Source: Bacteroidales bacterium (GTDB lineage: Bacteria; Bacteroidota; Bacteroidia; Bacteroidales; UBA932). From it: a stretch of DNA of 64,000 nt. Below the pieces are notes generated by a model. The model had not been told where the DNA came from and ran no database searches. It saw nothing but the letters and a program-made list of their open reading frames with translations. Location of the stretch: positions 1 to 64,000 of the forward strand of contig SUYM01000005.1 in the NCBI GenBank assembly GCA_015060455.1. Direction: 5' to 3'. The translations under genes and the position numbers were made by a program. Of this stretch, positions 28,001-35,663 are shown in pieces. Position 1 is the first letter of the stretch. Each line of letters begins with the position of its first letter.

Positions 28001-28102
28001 ATCGTGGGTATCGTAGTCGGTACTTACGCTTCAATCTTCATCGCAACTCCAATCATGTACGATGTTACAAAGAAAGCTGACGCAAAGAAGGCAGACAAAT
28101 AG
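25052..28102 (+). CDS. secDF: Protein translocase SecDF (fused)
   Basis: Proton-driven accessory of the Sec translocon that pulls exported proteins into the periplasm. SecD and SecF are joined in one 1016-residue chain, common in Bacteroidota. The SecD half has the P1 head region (INLGLDLKGGMNVMLQVQ; FNVLRNRIDRFGV) and helices with LGMAVDANVIIYERIKEEL. The SecF half has GVDFTGGRTYIVRF and GYAINDTVVIFDRIREYKEL. An insert of about 60 residues rich in Glu and Ala (EEPVVAEAAPAQE type) lies in the first periplasmic domain. Codon use is strongly biased, as in highly expressed genes. Confidence 0.97.
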   Translation: MQSKGVIKFVAVLLLLASFWQLSFTVVTQYQEKKAEKIGEAKAEAAMQTAAYKNLSGEAADAYLNEVRYEASRAYIDSISAEKVYFGYTFKDVRAKAINLGLDLKGGMNVMLQVQLKDLVKALADYNNSPEFTSALALAEERSVNSRLDYISLFAEAWKETSNGTPLAQVFGTFDLKEKINPNTTDEEVIAVIRAEAESAISNSFNVLRNRIDRFGVTQPNIQKLGNSGRILVELPGVKEPERVRKLLQGTASLEFWATFDNAEVEGYLVEANAKLAEILADDEPVVAEAAPAQEDTLLAEELKQNAAEEAELAAWKKQNPLFSILSPSQAKGNACVGYANYADTAKVNKYLNMPEIKAIFPREFRPMWTVKASPFIPGENHFELVAIKVASLDGKAPLDGDAVSDARVQYGNTGGNPEVSMSMNSEGANVWARLTKENIGKQVAIVLDGMVYSYPTVQSAIEGGSSQITGNFTLEEAEDLANVLKSGKLPAPATIIQEQVVGPSLGAESINAGLISFVIAFLLVLLYMILFYQGAGLVANVALLCNVVLLFGTLVSFGAVLTLPGIAGLVLTLGMAVDANVIIYERIKEELRAGKGLSKAIADGYSNAYSAIIDGQITTLLTGIVLFVFGSGPVQGFATTLIIGIVTSVLTSIFITRIIFDDRVSKGKNVTFDNKLTRNFLQNTHVDFIGKKKIAYVVSGLLIVASLVSIFTKGFTYGVDFTGGRTYIVRFDKPVTAEDVRAAVNNAFDLAVAQDSTVSKNASAEVKQFGNEDQMKITTTYKVEQESADVDTEVSVILYNAVKGLFADSDITLDEFKDTQTNPYGIISSDKVGPTIANDITRSAIIAVIIALLVIFGYIAVRFRGWTWGLGGVTGLAHTAIIVIGFFSIFSGILPFSLDIDQTFIAAILTIIGYAINDTVVIFDRIREYKELHPKADFRKNVNAALNSTLSRTMNTSLTTLITMLAIAIFGGEVIRGLAVALIVGIVVGTYASIFIATPIMYDVTKKADAKKADK

Positions 28103-28123
28103 TCTTAGCGCATACATCTTTTC

Positions 28124-28158
28124 GAGGCTGACCCAAATTTGAGTCAGCCTCGATTTTG
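28124..28158 (+). terminator. Intrinsic terminator after secDF
   Basis: The stem GAGGCTGAC/GTCAGCCTC with a 10-nt loop is followed by GATTTTGTTT, 20 nt after the secDF stop. Confidence 0.8.
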
Positions 28159-28346
28159 TTTATGGAGTTCTATGAGTGGTTAATGAAAAAAAACGGGGCG
28201 AAATGGCCTTCCTTACGGGACTGTTCTCGCACGAAACCGACGTCAAGGTCATTATCAGACCTGCAAAAAATAGAATTCTTTTCATGATTATCCGCAAAAG
28301 GTGCAGCGAAATCAGTAAATGTGAAACTTCTAAATTTTTCAAAACG

Positions 28347-28452
28347 ACCGTGACAAAAATCCGCCTGTTTTTGTAACGAAGGTGCAGTTTTTAAGGTAAA
28401 TTGATGTTTTTGAGGACTACCGTGACAATTTTTACCAATTTTTTGTCACGGT
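28347..28452. repeat. Paired-hairpin intergenic repeat (element C)
   Basis: Hairpin 1 (28347-28383) has ACCGTGACAAAAA opposite TTTTTGTAACG...GGT. Hairpin 2 (28419-28452) has ACCGTGACAA opposite TTGTCACGGT. Spacing is 72 nt. The wider gap 28159-28530 contains nothing else I can support. Confidence 0.75.
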
Positions 28453-28527
28453 CCCGACTCAGATCAGTTTACTGCACTGATAGCGGATAATCACTATTTT
28501 TTCATAGTTTGGTGATTTTATAATTTT

Positions 28528-28690
28528 TTCTCGCGCTAAGCGCGAGGGTTAGACATCGAAACGCATGGTCTGGGAAGCCGATCCTGTCATCCTGAACATC
28601 TCCCTGTCATCCTGAACGGAACGAAGTGGAGTGAAGGATCTCGTATCCCGACCACCCAACAATGTCATCTCGAGCGAAGCCGAGAGATCT
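28528..28690 (-). other. 3' flank of FISUMP gene 1 (interrupted DGR-type hairpin)
   Basis: Read on the minus strand, this matches the flank of FISUMP gene 2 at 31955-32046. Shared parts are a GGTCGGGA arm, a GGCTTCCCAGACCATGCGTT arm and a CTCGCGC...GCGCGAG stem. In gene 2 the two arms form a compact hairpin. Here about 65 nt of dispersed repeat (two GTCATCCTGAAC units) separate them (28566-28578 and 28645-28654), and another repeat fragment lies between the stop codon and the first arm. The hairpin is therefore interrupted. Confidence 0.6.
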
Positions 28691-28870
28691 TTATTCTTGG
28701 AGACAACGGACAGAATATCCGTGAGCGCGATTGTAGTTGTCCGACGGATAGACATCGCCATAGAGGTTGAAGTACATGAAGTACGCGTAGTAGCCAAAAG
28801 GAGATGCCGACCAACAGAGGCCGAAGTAACCGACATCGCAGAGACTGCCATCGACGCCGTAGCGATAACC
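28691..28870 (-). other. Candidate DGR variable region 1
   Basis: The last 60 codons of FISUMP gene 1, from GYR to SVRCLQE-stop. Compared with variable region 2, 23 aligned codons change the amino acid, and 20 of these keep the third base (for example TGC/AAC, TTC/GGC, TAC/AGC three times in the first half, AAC/GGC, CAC/AAC). The variable residues are nearly all reachable from AAY codons by changing adenines. Fixed residues are structural (WSASP, GDV, SVRCLQE). One codon is added relative to region 2. Confidence 0.65.
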
Positions 28871-29863
28871 CGAAGCCGGATACCAAGTTGTAGAAGGAGA
28901 AGATATGCTGAAAGGTATACCCTCGTTTGTACTATCATATGTAGTATCATCAAATCCCGCCTTTCCCCATACACCATTGGAACCACCATCTGGAACACGC
29001 CAACCCGCTGGACATGGGTCGTAAATTGATTTTGCTCTTTCAGAGGTTGTCCAACGGGTGTCATCAGTTGATGAAGAACCGGTATAATACCAATCGTAAT
29101 TATCGCTATTATACTTTACGAATGTTGTCGGGTGGGTAGTAGCATAGGCTATTGTACCATTACTTGAATCTGACGAAACTGCTGACGGCCAGGTGATGGT
29201 AGATTTAGCAACATTGTTTGACGAAATTGATGACGAGCCCAGGAACGGATCCTTTCTGCCCCACTGGTAAAGCAGACCGAGAGCACCGACATCGCCAGGC
29301 GTGGCGGAAGTTGCACCGAGGTTGCGGTCCATCATAGTGCCGGCATTGTTGTTATAAACCTGACCCTGAGGCTGGTCGGTGAACCAGATATGCCATGACC
29401 AAAGGATTGTGCCATCAGCATCATTGGCGGCGATGACTGCGTTGCCCTCCTTGAAAGTATCGGCAGTCTGGAAAGTGATGTAACCATCTCTGTATGACAC
29501 CGACTTGATCAGATCACCGACTGATGGAGTTATTGAAGTCCCGAAAGACTCCCAAAGGACTACAGCAGATGATACGTCACCTACCGATGTAGCACTATTA
29601 CCCTTGACTGTCTTAAATTTATATGTGTCAGGTTTTGTAACAATATAGCCGTTCGCTGTACCTGTTGCAGATAAATTCACATCACCAGAAGGAGTAACAG
29701 GATTTTCTGAAGACTCACCATCTGTCTCACCACCAGTTCCACCCTCCTGCTCCGTATTCTCACCATTGCCAAGCGGGTCATCAGTAAAGCCAGCAAGCAC
29801 AAGGCCGACGCACAGCATAAGCGCGCATAGCACTCTGCTGAAAATGTTGCTCGTTGTCTTCAT
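28691..29863 (-). CDS. FISUMP-domain surface protein 1 (candidate DGR target)
   Basis: A 390-residue exported protein with a C-terminal FISUMP domain (TIGR02145 type), which I expect to adopt a C-type-lectin/FGE-like fold. Landmarks are MMDRNLGATSA, LGLLYQWGRKDPF, IYDPCPAGWRVPDG, WYPASGYR and the C-terminal SVRCLQE. The signal peptide ends VLAGFTDD: phenylalanine stands where the lipobox cysteine would be (LAGC), so lipid anchoring may be lost. A low-complexity Glu/Gly linker follows. It has the same promoter block as FISUMP gene 2 and a variable C terminus. Its function is probably binding of an unknown ligand at the cell surface. Confidence 0.8.
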   Translation of the reverse strand: MKTTSNIFSRVLCALMLCVGLVLAGFTDDPLGNGENTEQEGGTGGETDGESSENPVTPSGDVNLSATGTANGYIVTKPDTYKFKTVKGNSATSVGDVSSAVVLWESFGTSITPSVGDLIKSVSYRDGYITFQTADTFKEGNAVIAANDADGTILWSWHIWFTDQPQGQVYNNNAGTMMDRNLGATSATPGDVGALGLLYQWGRKDPFLGSSSISSNNVAKSTITWPSAVSSDSSNGTIAYATTHPTTFVKYNSDNYDWYYTGSSSTDDTRWTTSERAKSIYDPCPAGWRVPDGGSNGVWGKAGFDDTTYDSTNEGIPFSISSPSTTWYPASGYRYGVDGSLCDVGYFGLCWSASPFGYYAYFMYFNLYGDVYPSDNYNRAHGYSVRCLQE

Positions 29864-29957
29864 ACTTATTATGATTTATTTGATATTAAACAAGTATCTG
29901 TAACTCCAACAAACAGTTTATGGGTATATAAAAGAAAGTGTGGAGTTGACTTTCGTT

Positions 29958-30084
29958 ATTTTCAATCAAGGACTTGCGAAAAACACTTACAATATGTATG
30001 TGCCGGTTGCCCAGCAGCGACAAAGTTAGAAAAGTTTCCGAATACGGGCAACACTCATCGGGAGCATTGAAGTGCAAAGGTCGG
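29958..30084 (-). promoter_or_regulatory. Conserved promoter block of FISUMP gene 1
   Basis: About 127 nt clearly similar to 35664-35791. On the minus strand it carries TTG (30049-30051), a 20-nt spacer and TAACTTTG (30021-30028), a good Bacteroidetes promoter. Transcription would start near 30014 and give a 150-nt leader. Unlike the second copy, the leader here lacks the left arm of the terminator hairpin and keeps only the CACACTTTCTTTT end. The rest of 29864-30200 has no gene. Confidence 0.65.
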
Positions 30085-30201
30085 CAATAAGAAAAAGAAA
30101 AAACATAAAAAAAAGAAAAAATCCGACAGGGGTGGTGGGAAACATATAGGAATTACGAAAGGGAGTTCGCAACTTAGTGGGAGAATATAAATATTATTGA
30201 C

Positions 30202-31131
30202 ATGGGACAGACTGACATTAGAGAGATTGCGGCTCTTTCAAGCGAAGAGGGCAAAACGCAAATTGAGGAGAGGATTTTCAACATCAGGGGCAAGCAGGTG
30301 ATGATTGACAAGGATCTGGCACTGCTGTATGGCGTGGAAACCAGAAGATTAAACGAACAGGTGAAACGAAATATTGAACGGTTTCCTGATGACTTTATGT
30401 TCCGACTGACGCAGAAAGAATTTGATTTGATATCATCCGAACACTTGAAGTCGCAAATTGCGACATCAAATTGGGGAGGGACAAGAAAACTCCCGCTCGC
30501 ATTTACAGAAAATGGCATTGCTATGTTAAGCAGCATTCTTAAATCTGAAACAGCAATTGCGGTGAATATCAGAATCATGAGGGCATTTACCGCAATGCGT
30601 CGCACATTTAGCACAAACCATGAACTTTTTCAACGCATTGAAACAATCGAATACCATCAACTTAAAATCGAACAACACCTGTCAGAAAACGACGGCAAGA
30701 TAGAACAAATACTCAATCATATCGAAACTGATGGCAATATAAAGCAGGGCATCTTCTTCGACGGGCAGATTTATGATGCGTATAGTTTTGTGGCGGATAT
30801 GGTGCGGAGTGCGAAGAGGAGGATTGTGCTGATTGACAATTACATAGATGACACGGTATTGACCCTGATGTCAAAACGGGCTTCCGAAGTAAAGGCGACC
30901 ATATATACCGGTAACATTTCAAAGCAGCTGCAGCTGGATATTGACAAGCACAATGCGCAATACCCGCCGATAACCATAAGGATATTCTCCAAGGCACATG
31001 ACAGGTTTCTGATAATTGATGACGCTGTCTATCTGATCGGAGCGTCAATAAAGGACCTCGGGAAGAAATGGTTCGGATTTACGCTGATGGAGAATACTGA
31101 TGCGGGGGAACTGCTGGGGAGACTGGAATAA
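30202..31131 (+). CDS. ORF6N-domain DNA-binding protein
   Basis: The N-terminal 100 residues form an ORF6N domain (FNIRGKQVMIDKDLALLYGVE; RRLNEQVKRNIERFPDDFMF; GTRKLPLAFTENGIAML), a DNA-binding module common in phages and mobile regions of Bacteroidales. A coiled linker follows, then a C-terminal domain with HDRFLIIDDAVYLIGASIKDLG. This resembles the phospholipase-D-like fold of many ORF6N proteins but has HDR instead of HxK, so catalysis is doubtful. It is the only plus-strand gene between the two FISUMP cassettes. The biological role is unknown. Confidence 0.8.
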   Translation: MGQTDIREIAALSSEEGKTQIEERIFNIRGKQVMIDKDLALLYGVETRRLNEQVKRNIERFPDDFMFRLTQKEFDLISSEHLKSQIATSNWGGTRKLPLAFTENGIAMLSSILKSETAIAVNIRIMRAFTAMRRTFSTNHELFQRIETIEYHQLKIEQHLSENDGKIEQILNHIETDGNIKQGIFFDGQIYDAYSFVADMVRSAKRRIVLIDNYIDDTVLTLMSKRASEVKATIYTGNISKQLQLDIDKHNAQYPPITIRIFSKAHDRFLIIDDAVYLIGASIKDLGKKWFGFTLMENTDAGELLGRLE

Positions 31132-31223
31132 TTGCATATCGGGGTGTCGAACACATAATTTTGTTGCGCGCCACGAATCGTCCCGCAAAAACATGACTAT
31201 ATCATCATAGTAGGAACTTAAAT

Positions 31224-31631
31224 TTACTGTTTCTTTGTTTGTTTTAATGCTTCTATGAATTGCCAGATTAGGCTTTCATGTATTTTACCACACATACTTT
31301 GGTTCCCATTTCTGTTGTAGTCTTCCAAGATAATATACTGGCCTTTTCTTCGAACAAGTCCGTGTGCAAAAGCATTTCTTATGTGCCGTAAAAGGTGGTG
31401 AGCCACATCATTGACTTTTGTTTTGGGGTCTTGTCTTGAGGTAAACCAAAACTTATTAGGCAATGATGATTTCTTGTTCTTTGGGTCGATTTTATTAGTG
31501 GTACAAAATCTTTGAAATTGTTGATTTTTAAAATCGAAACTTCCATACTCATTCTTTATGTTCTTTTCATATTCACACAAGAATTCGTAAAATGCAACAA
31601 TGTGCTTATTTTGTAAGTTGTTTGCCGCCAT
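31224..31631 (-). CDS. HEPN-like small protein
   Basis: A protein of about 135 residues. The segment LLRHIRNAFAHGLVRRKG contains RNAFAH, an R-x4-H motif as in HEPN RNase/toxin domains, placed in a helix as expected. I start at ATG 31631 (MAANNLQNK) because the upstream option is TTG. It lies about 64 nt downstream of an 83-residue acidic protein on the same strand. It could be a toxin, a defence RNase or an inactive structural HEPN. The Lys/Asn-rich composition differs from the neighbours and suggests transfer. Confidence 0.55.
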   Translation of the reverse strand: MAANNLQNKHIVAFYEFLCEYEKNIKNEYGSFDFKNQQFQRFCTTNKIDPKNKKSSLPNKFWFTSRQDPKTKVNDVAHHLLRHIRNAFAHGLVRRKGQYIILEDYNRNGNQSMCGKIHESLIWQFIEALKQTKKQ

Positions 31632-31695
31632 ATTGTTTTGCAGAAATCGAATGTTGTTCAAAAAATATTTATTACATGTATTGGCTATATGATAA

Positions 31696-31947
31696 TCAGA
31701 TTTCGAACATTCTGTTGAATGCTGTTTCTGCGCATTCGATAATGTCAGATTCTGCTACATTAGGATGCCATTTCTTCAGGCCGTCTATAAGGTACTGAAT
31801 CCTAACATCTTCATTGTTCTTAAGTGCAGTTTCTAATATTTCTTTTAGCCTTGCATCATCGTTTGGTTGTGGGGAGTAAGTTCCAATCTTGTTCTCCGGT
31901 AGAACGGCACAAAATAGTTCAATAATTTTTTCTAATTCTTTGCTCAT
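31696..31947 (-). CDS. Small hypothetical protein paired with the HEPN-like gene
   Basis: An 83-residue acidic helical protein starting MSKELEKIIELFCAVLPENK. I do not recognise the family. It lies between the 3' flank of FISUMP gene 2 and the HEPN-like gene, all on the minus strand. The size and order fit an antitoxin upstream of a toxin, but that is inference only. Start ATG at 31947. Confidence 0.5.
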   Translation of the reverse strand: MSKELEKIIELFCAVLPENKIGTYSPQPNDDARLKEILETALKNNEDVRIQYLIDGLKKWHPNVAESDIIECAETAFNRMFEI

Positions 31948-31997
31948 GATTTATAATTTTTCTCGGGCCGGGCGCGAGGGTTAGACTTTGAAACGCA

Positions 31998-32033
31998 TGG
32001 TCTGGGAAGCCGCTTATGCATGCTTCCCGACCA
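31998..32033 (-). other. Hairpin downstream of DGR variable region 2
   Basis: On the minus strand TGGTC-GGGAAGC pairs with GCTTCCC-A-GACCA around a short loop, starting 13 nt after the FISUMP gene 2 stop codon. DGR targets characteristically carry a hairpin or cruciform close behind the variable region, where it helps retrohoming. Its counterpart after gene 1 is split by inserted repeats. Confidence 0.6.
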
Positions 32034-32046
32034 CGCTGATAAAATA

Positions 32047-32223
32047 CTATTCTTGGAGGCAACGGACTGACTGACCGTTCGCGCGAGAGCTGCCGTACGA
32101 CGGAAAGACGTCGCCATAGTAGTTGAAGCTCAGGATGTACGCGCTGCTGCTGCAAGGAGAGGCAGACCAATAGTGGGCGCCGTAACCGACATCGTTCAGG
32201 CCGCCATCGTAGCGGCGATAACC
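32047..32223 (-). other. Candidate DGR variable region 2
   Basis: The last 59 codons of FISUMP gene 2 (GYRRYDGG to SVRCLQE-stop). Variable codons are overwhelmingly NNC or NNT, encoding Y, G, N, A, H, C, S, I, F and R. They are interleaved with fixed TGG, GCG, CCG and CGC codons. The intact downstream hairpin makes this copy the better candidate for an active target. Confidence 0.65.
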
Positions 32224-34719
32224 CGAAGCAGGATACCAGATGGTGGAGGCACTGCCGAACTTGACGGAGAAGTTAATACCTTCATTGGAACTGTTGTAAA
32301 GTGAACTTTGAGTGAAAGAAGACGATGATCCTAAAGCCTTTGACCAGACCCCATTGTCTCCACCATCGGGAACACGCCAACCTGATGGACATGGATCGTA
32401 AATTGACTTGGTCTTATCTGAGGTAGTCCATAATGTGTTGTCACGAGAAGAGTAATGCCAATCATAAGGTGATGACGATGCCTTCACAAAGGTTGTCGGA
32501 TGGGAGGTAACATAATCAACTGTACCAGTTGAAGATGTCAACGAAACTGGAGATGGCCAAGTGATGGTAGACTTGGCGAGAGTAGAACTGCTGATACTTG
32601 ATGAACCAAGGAACGGGTCCTTTCTACCCCACTGGTATAGCAAACCGAGAGCGTCGACATCTCCCTTTGTTGCGGAAGTTGCACCAAGATTCCTATCCAT
32701 CATCGTTCCTGCATCGTTCTTATAGACATGTTCCTGCGGTTGGTCTGTCAGCCATATGTGCCAAGACCAGAGGATATTACCATCGGCATCCTTGGCGGCG
32801 ATGACGGCATTGCCCTCCTTGAAGGTATCTGCAGTTTTGAATGCAATGTAATCGCCTTTGTAGCAAACTCCATCAATAAGTTCAAGATGATCTGGAGAGG
32901 TTGATGTACCGAAGGTTTCCCAAAGGATCGAAGCGGAAGCAACACTGCCTACTGATTCACTGCTGTTACCTTTAACAGTCTTGAACTTATAAAGACCAGA
33001 CTCGGAAATTATATAGCAGTTTGCGGAAGCATATGATGACAAGTCCGATGCTGATGACATGTTCAAATACGACTGAACATTATACAAATCCTCGATTTCA
33101 AATGTCTGCAGTAAGCCTACAATCGTTACATCGTTCTGCAACAGATAATACTGCCAACAATATTCCGTATCTGACAATAATCCTGAAATCTCGACAGTAA
33201 AGTCTCCGTTTTCAGAAATCTCATTTATTGTCTTCGTCTGTATCCCGGCAGACTGGCTCGTTGTTGATTTAGGATAATACTGAACACCTATCTCTATCAC
33301 CCCTGTCTCGCTAAACTGAACATTACCCTTGAAAGTCACTACATTCTTATCAATGCTCTCAACTGCGATGGTAACCGGTACTTTCTCAGTTGTGAATGTC
33401 ATGACTTCGCTATATTCATAGACACCGTCCTGACACACATAGGTGCGGTAATAGTATTCTGTAGCAATGTACAGACCATCACAAGTCACATTATAAGCCC
33501 CGTCTTCTTCCGGTGTAACCTCTAATGAACTCGTGCTTTCGAAAGAACTTGCTGCCGAATACTGAATACCCACCTTCACCGAAGCATCTACATCATCTCT
33601 GATCACTTTTCCTATAAATGTCGCTGTCGTGTTAGTCACATTGACATCATCAACACTTATGGTAACATCCGCCGTCTTAAATGTCTGGGTCGCGCCATAA
33701 CTATACACATTATTCCGAAGCGTATATACCGTGTAGTAGAAATCCGTGTCATATTGCAGACCGGTGAATGTCTCGGAGTATGATTCCTTGTTGATCTTAA
33801 CCTTTGTGATGGTTTCGCTTTCTACATCCATGTTATCGTCTTTCGAATACACAAGACCGACCTCCTGATAGTCCGCCATCATATCTACATCAAGGCGGGC
33901 TGTAAAGGTGGCTGTTGTGGCTGTTACCTCGCCGAGGGATAATGTTATCGGGCCTTTTGATATTGTCTGCGAGCCATCCCCGGCACCTCCCTCCTCATCA
34001 TCCTGCGATCCGCCGTTGCCTTTTGGAATCGATATGACTGTGCCGTCTGTAAGAGTGAAATAGACATTCTTGTCGTCTTGGGTTATACCGATGAGATTAG
34101 CACTTTCACCTGTCGCCTTGCCCAGTTGTGTCCACTTTTCACCATCGTATGACACCAGCCAGTAGCCGTTTTCTATCTTCAACTGCGGAGTCTTGCCGTC
34201 TTCACCATCTTTCCCGTCTTCACCATCACTTCCGGCAGAACCATCTTCTCCCGCAGCGCCATCGCTTCCGTCACGGCCTACGGCCTGAACCTTCTTGCCG
34301 GTTGCGTCCAAGAGCCATTCTCCGTCCAATGTCCAGTAATATATACCGTCTGTATCCTGACGCACGCCTATTGATGGTGTAGTGCCATTAACTCCGTCCG
34401 CGCCATCAGTTCCGTCTTCACCATCGACACCATCCCGGCCGTGATATATGGTCACCGACTCGGAATTGCTGAACGATATCGTGTAGCCGACTATATCGCT
34501 TCCTTCCTTTATCGGTGTCACCGCAGTAACAAACACATTCTTCTGTAATGTCGAGACTATTGTCTGCAAGGCAGAAATGTTGGTATTCATCTGCTTGCAA
34601 AGGGTCTCCAACTTGGCAAGTCTTTCTTCGTGGTCACGAAGTTCGTTGCGGATGTCACTATCGTCATAGCAACCGAATGTCAGAAATATTACTGACAATA
34701 ATGATAGAATCTTTTTCAT
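32047..34719 (-). CDS. FISUMP-domain surface lipoprotein 2 (candidate DGR target)
   Basis: About 890 residues with a modular layout. A lipoprotein signal (LLSVIFLTFGCYDDSD; the acidic run after Cys suggests surface export) is followed by a coiled coil. Next come a DUF4988-like region with collagen-like GxD/GxY repeats (GRDGVDGEDGTDGADG), three or four Ig/FN3-like domains of about 90 residues (TATFTARLDV; TATFIGKV; VVTFKGNVQF) and a C-terminal FISUMP domain ending SVRCLQE. This is a long stalk presenting a variable lectin-like head. I start at ATG 34719; the GTG at 34746 overlaps the upstream stop. It is co-directional with the membrane protein gene upstream. Confidence 0.8.
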   Translation of the reverse strand: MKKILSLLSVIFLTFGCYDDSDIRNELRDHEERLAKLETLCKQMNTNISALQTIVSTLQKNVFVTAVTPIKEGSDIVGYTISFSNSESVTIYHGRDGVDGEDGTDGADGVNGTTPSIGVRQDTDGIYYWTLDGEWLLDATGKKVQAVGRDGSDGAAGEDGSAGSDGEDGKDGEDGKTPQLKIENGYWLVSYDGEKWTQLGKATGESANLIGITQDDKNVYFTLTDGTVISIPKGNGGSQDDEEGGAGDGSQTISKGPITLSLGEVTATTATFTARLDVDMMADYQEVGLVYSKDDNMDVESETITKVKINKESYSETFTGLQYDTDFYYTVYTLRNNVYSYGATQTFKTADVTISVDDVNVTNTTATFIGKVIRDDVDASVKVGIQYSAASSFESTSSLEVTPEEDGAYNVTCDGLYIATEYYYRTYVCQDGVYEYSEVMTFTTEKVPVTIAVESIDKNVVTFKGNVQFSETGVIEIGVQYYPKSTTSQSAGIQTKTINEISENGDFTVEISGLLSDTEYCWQYYLLQNDVTIVGLLQTFEIEDLYNVQSYLNMSSASDLSSYASANCYIISESGLYKFKTVKGNSSESVGSVASASILWETFGTSTSPDHLELIDGVCYKGDYIAFKTADTFKEGNAVIAAKDADGNILWSWHIWLTDQPQEHVYKNDAGTMMDRNLGATSATKGDVDALGLLYQWGRKDPFLGSSSISSSTLAKSTITWPSPVSLTSSTGTVDYVTSHPTTFVKASSSPYDWHYSSRDNTLWTTSDKTKSIYDPCPSGWRVPDGGDNGVWSKALGSSSSFTQSSLYNSSNEGINFSVKFGSASTIWYPASGYRRYDGGLNDVGYGAHYWSASPCSSSAYILSFNYYGDVFPSYGSSRANGQSVRCLQE

Positions 34720-34738
34720 GGTTATAATAATTGTATTG

Positions 34739-35431
34739 TTACTCACTTAAATCTAAAAGCCCTTCCTTCTGAAGGATGTCTCTGGCGTAAATCAGACACT
34801 TATAGTATTTGTAATTGTTATTAACATGTTGGCATATATATGAATTTCTAAAAATATTTTCTATTCGATAGCCAAACTGATTATAGAACTCTTCTATGCT
34901 TATCATTCCCTTTCGGAGCATTATGGCACCAAGTTCTATTGTCCCCAAATAATCATATATCGTTGTGTTTTTTATCTGTGGGTTATCCACATCGTTAAAT
35001 TCGTCTTTGTCAGCATCCCCTCTGACTCCGTCCTGCTTATTATCCGGCACCACGATTATTGGCTCAATATCACTCTTATGAAGAATACACTCATGAAGCT
35101 TATTTTTCTTTTCATCATTAAATCTATCACGGATAGTCCTCAATGCTTCGATAGTCATAACATCCATATATTTTGACAGGTTATAACCCGCCAGTAAAAG
35201 AGTCGCACTGTACCCAAGCAATTTAATGATTGGGACATAGGGCTGCCAAAACATTATTGCATTCTTGACACCTTGCGTAACCGGCCAGAAATGCCATCCA
35301 TCACGGAATAAAGCCTCAATAATAATTACGAGAATAGCAGCGAATGATAACAATACGCATCCCAAGAACACAAAGTTCAGACAACGAAGAATCAATTTGA
35401 AAAACCGGTTCGCTTTACGTTCACAATCCAT
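34739..35431 (-). CDS. Two-helix membrane protein of unknown function
   Basis: 230 residues with two hydrophobic helices (LNFVFLGCVLLSFAAILVII; WQPYVPIIKLLGYSATLLLAGY) and a charged cytoplasmic part of about 140 residues. The C-terminal YLGTIELGAIMLRKGMISIEEFYNQFGYRIENI vaguely recalls DUF4760-type domains, but I cannot name the family. It ends 19 nt before the FISUMP gene 2 start, so both share the leader with the terminator-like hairpin. Confidence 0.6.
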   Translation of the reverse strand: MDCERKANRFFKLILRCLNFVFLGCVLLSFAAILVIIIEALFRDGWHFWPVTQGVKNAIMFWQPYVPIIKLLGYSATLLLAGYNLSKYMDVMTIEALRTIRDRFNDEKKNKLHECILHKSDIEPIIVVPDNKQDGVRGDADKDEFNDVDNPQIKNTTIYDYLGTIELGAIMLRKGMISIEEFYNQFGYRIENIFRNSYICQHVNNNYKYYKCLIYARDILQKEGLLDLSE

Positions 35432-35482
35432 TTTTACAAGCAGTCACCCCAGCCCCGCAGATGATTTAGTGGATAAAAAGAA

Positions 35483-35560
35483 AGTGTGAGGCTGTTTCGT
35501 TTATCTGATTGAAGGTTGTGGAAAGACCCGAACAAAAATAAACGAGGGATGCCTCACACT
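35483..35560 (-). terminator. Terminator-like hairpin in the leader of the FISUMP 2 operon
   Basis: On the minus strand AGTGTGAGGC pairs with GCCTCACACT, and inside it TCGTTTAT pairs with ATAAACGA. TTTCTTTTT follows directly. It sits about 160 nt after the predicted start site and 50 nt before the first gene. Read-through would therefore require antitermination or a competing fold, which suggests attenuation or low basal expression. Confidence 0.65.
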
Positions 35561-35663
35561 CGGTATATATGCGAGACATCGGAGCGCAGAAAACGCCCGT
35601 TCACAATGGAATATACCAAGAATGAGTGTTGTCCGTCTATCCCTTTGTTCTGAAAACTTCCAC

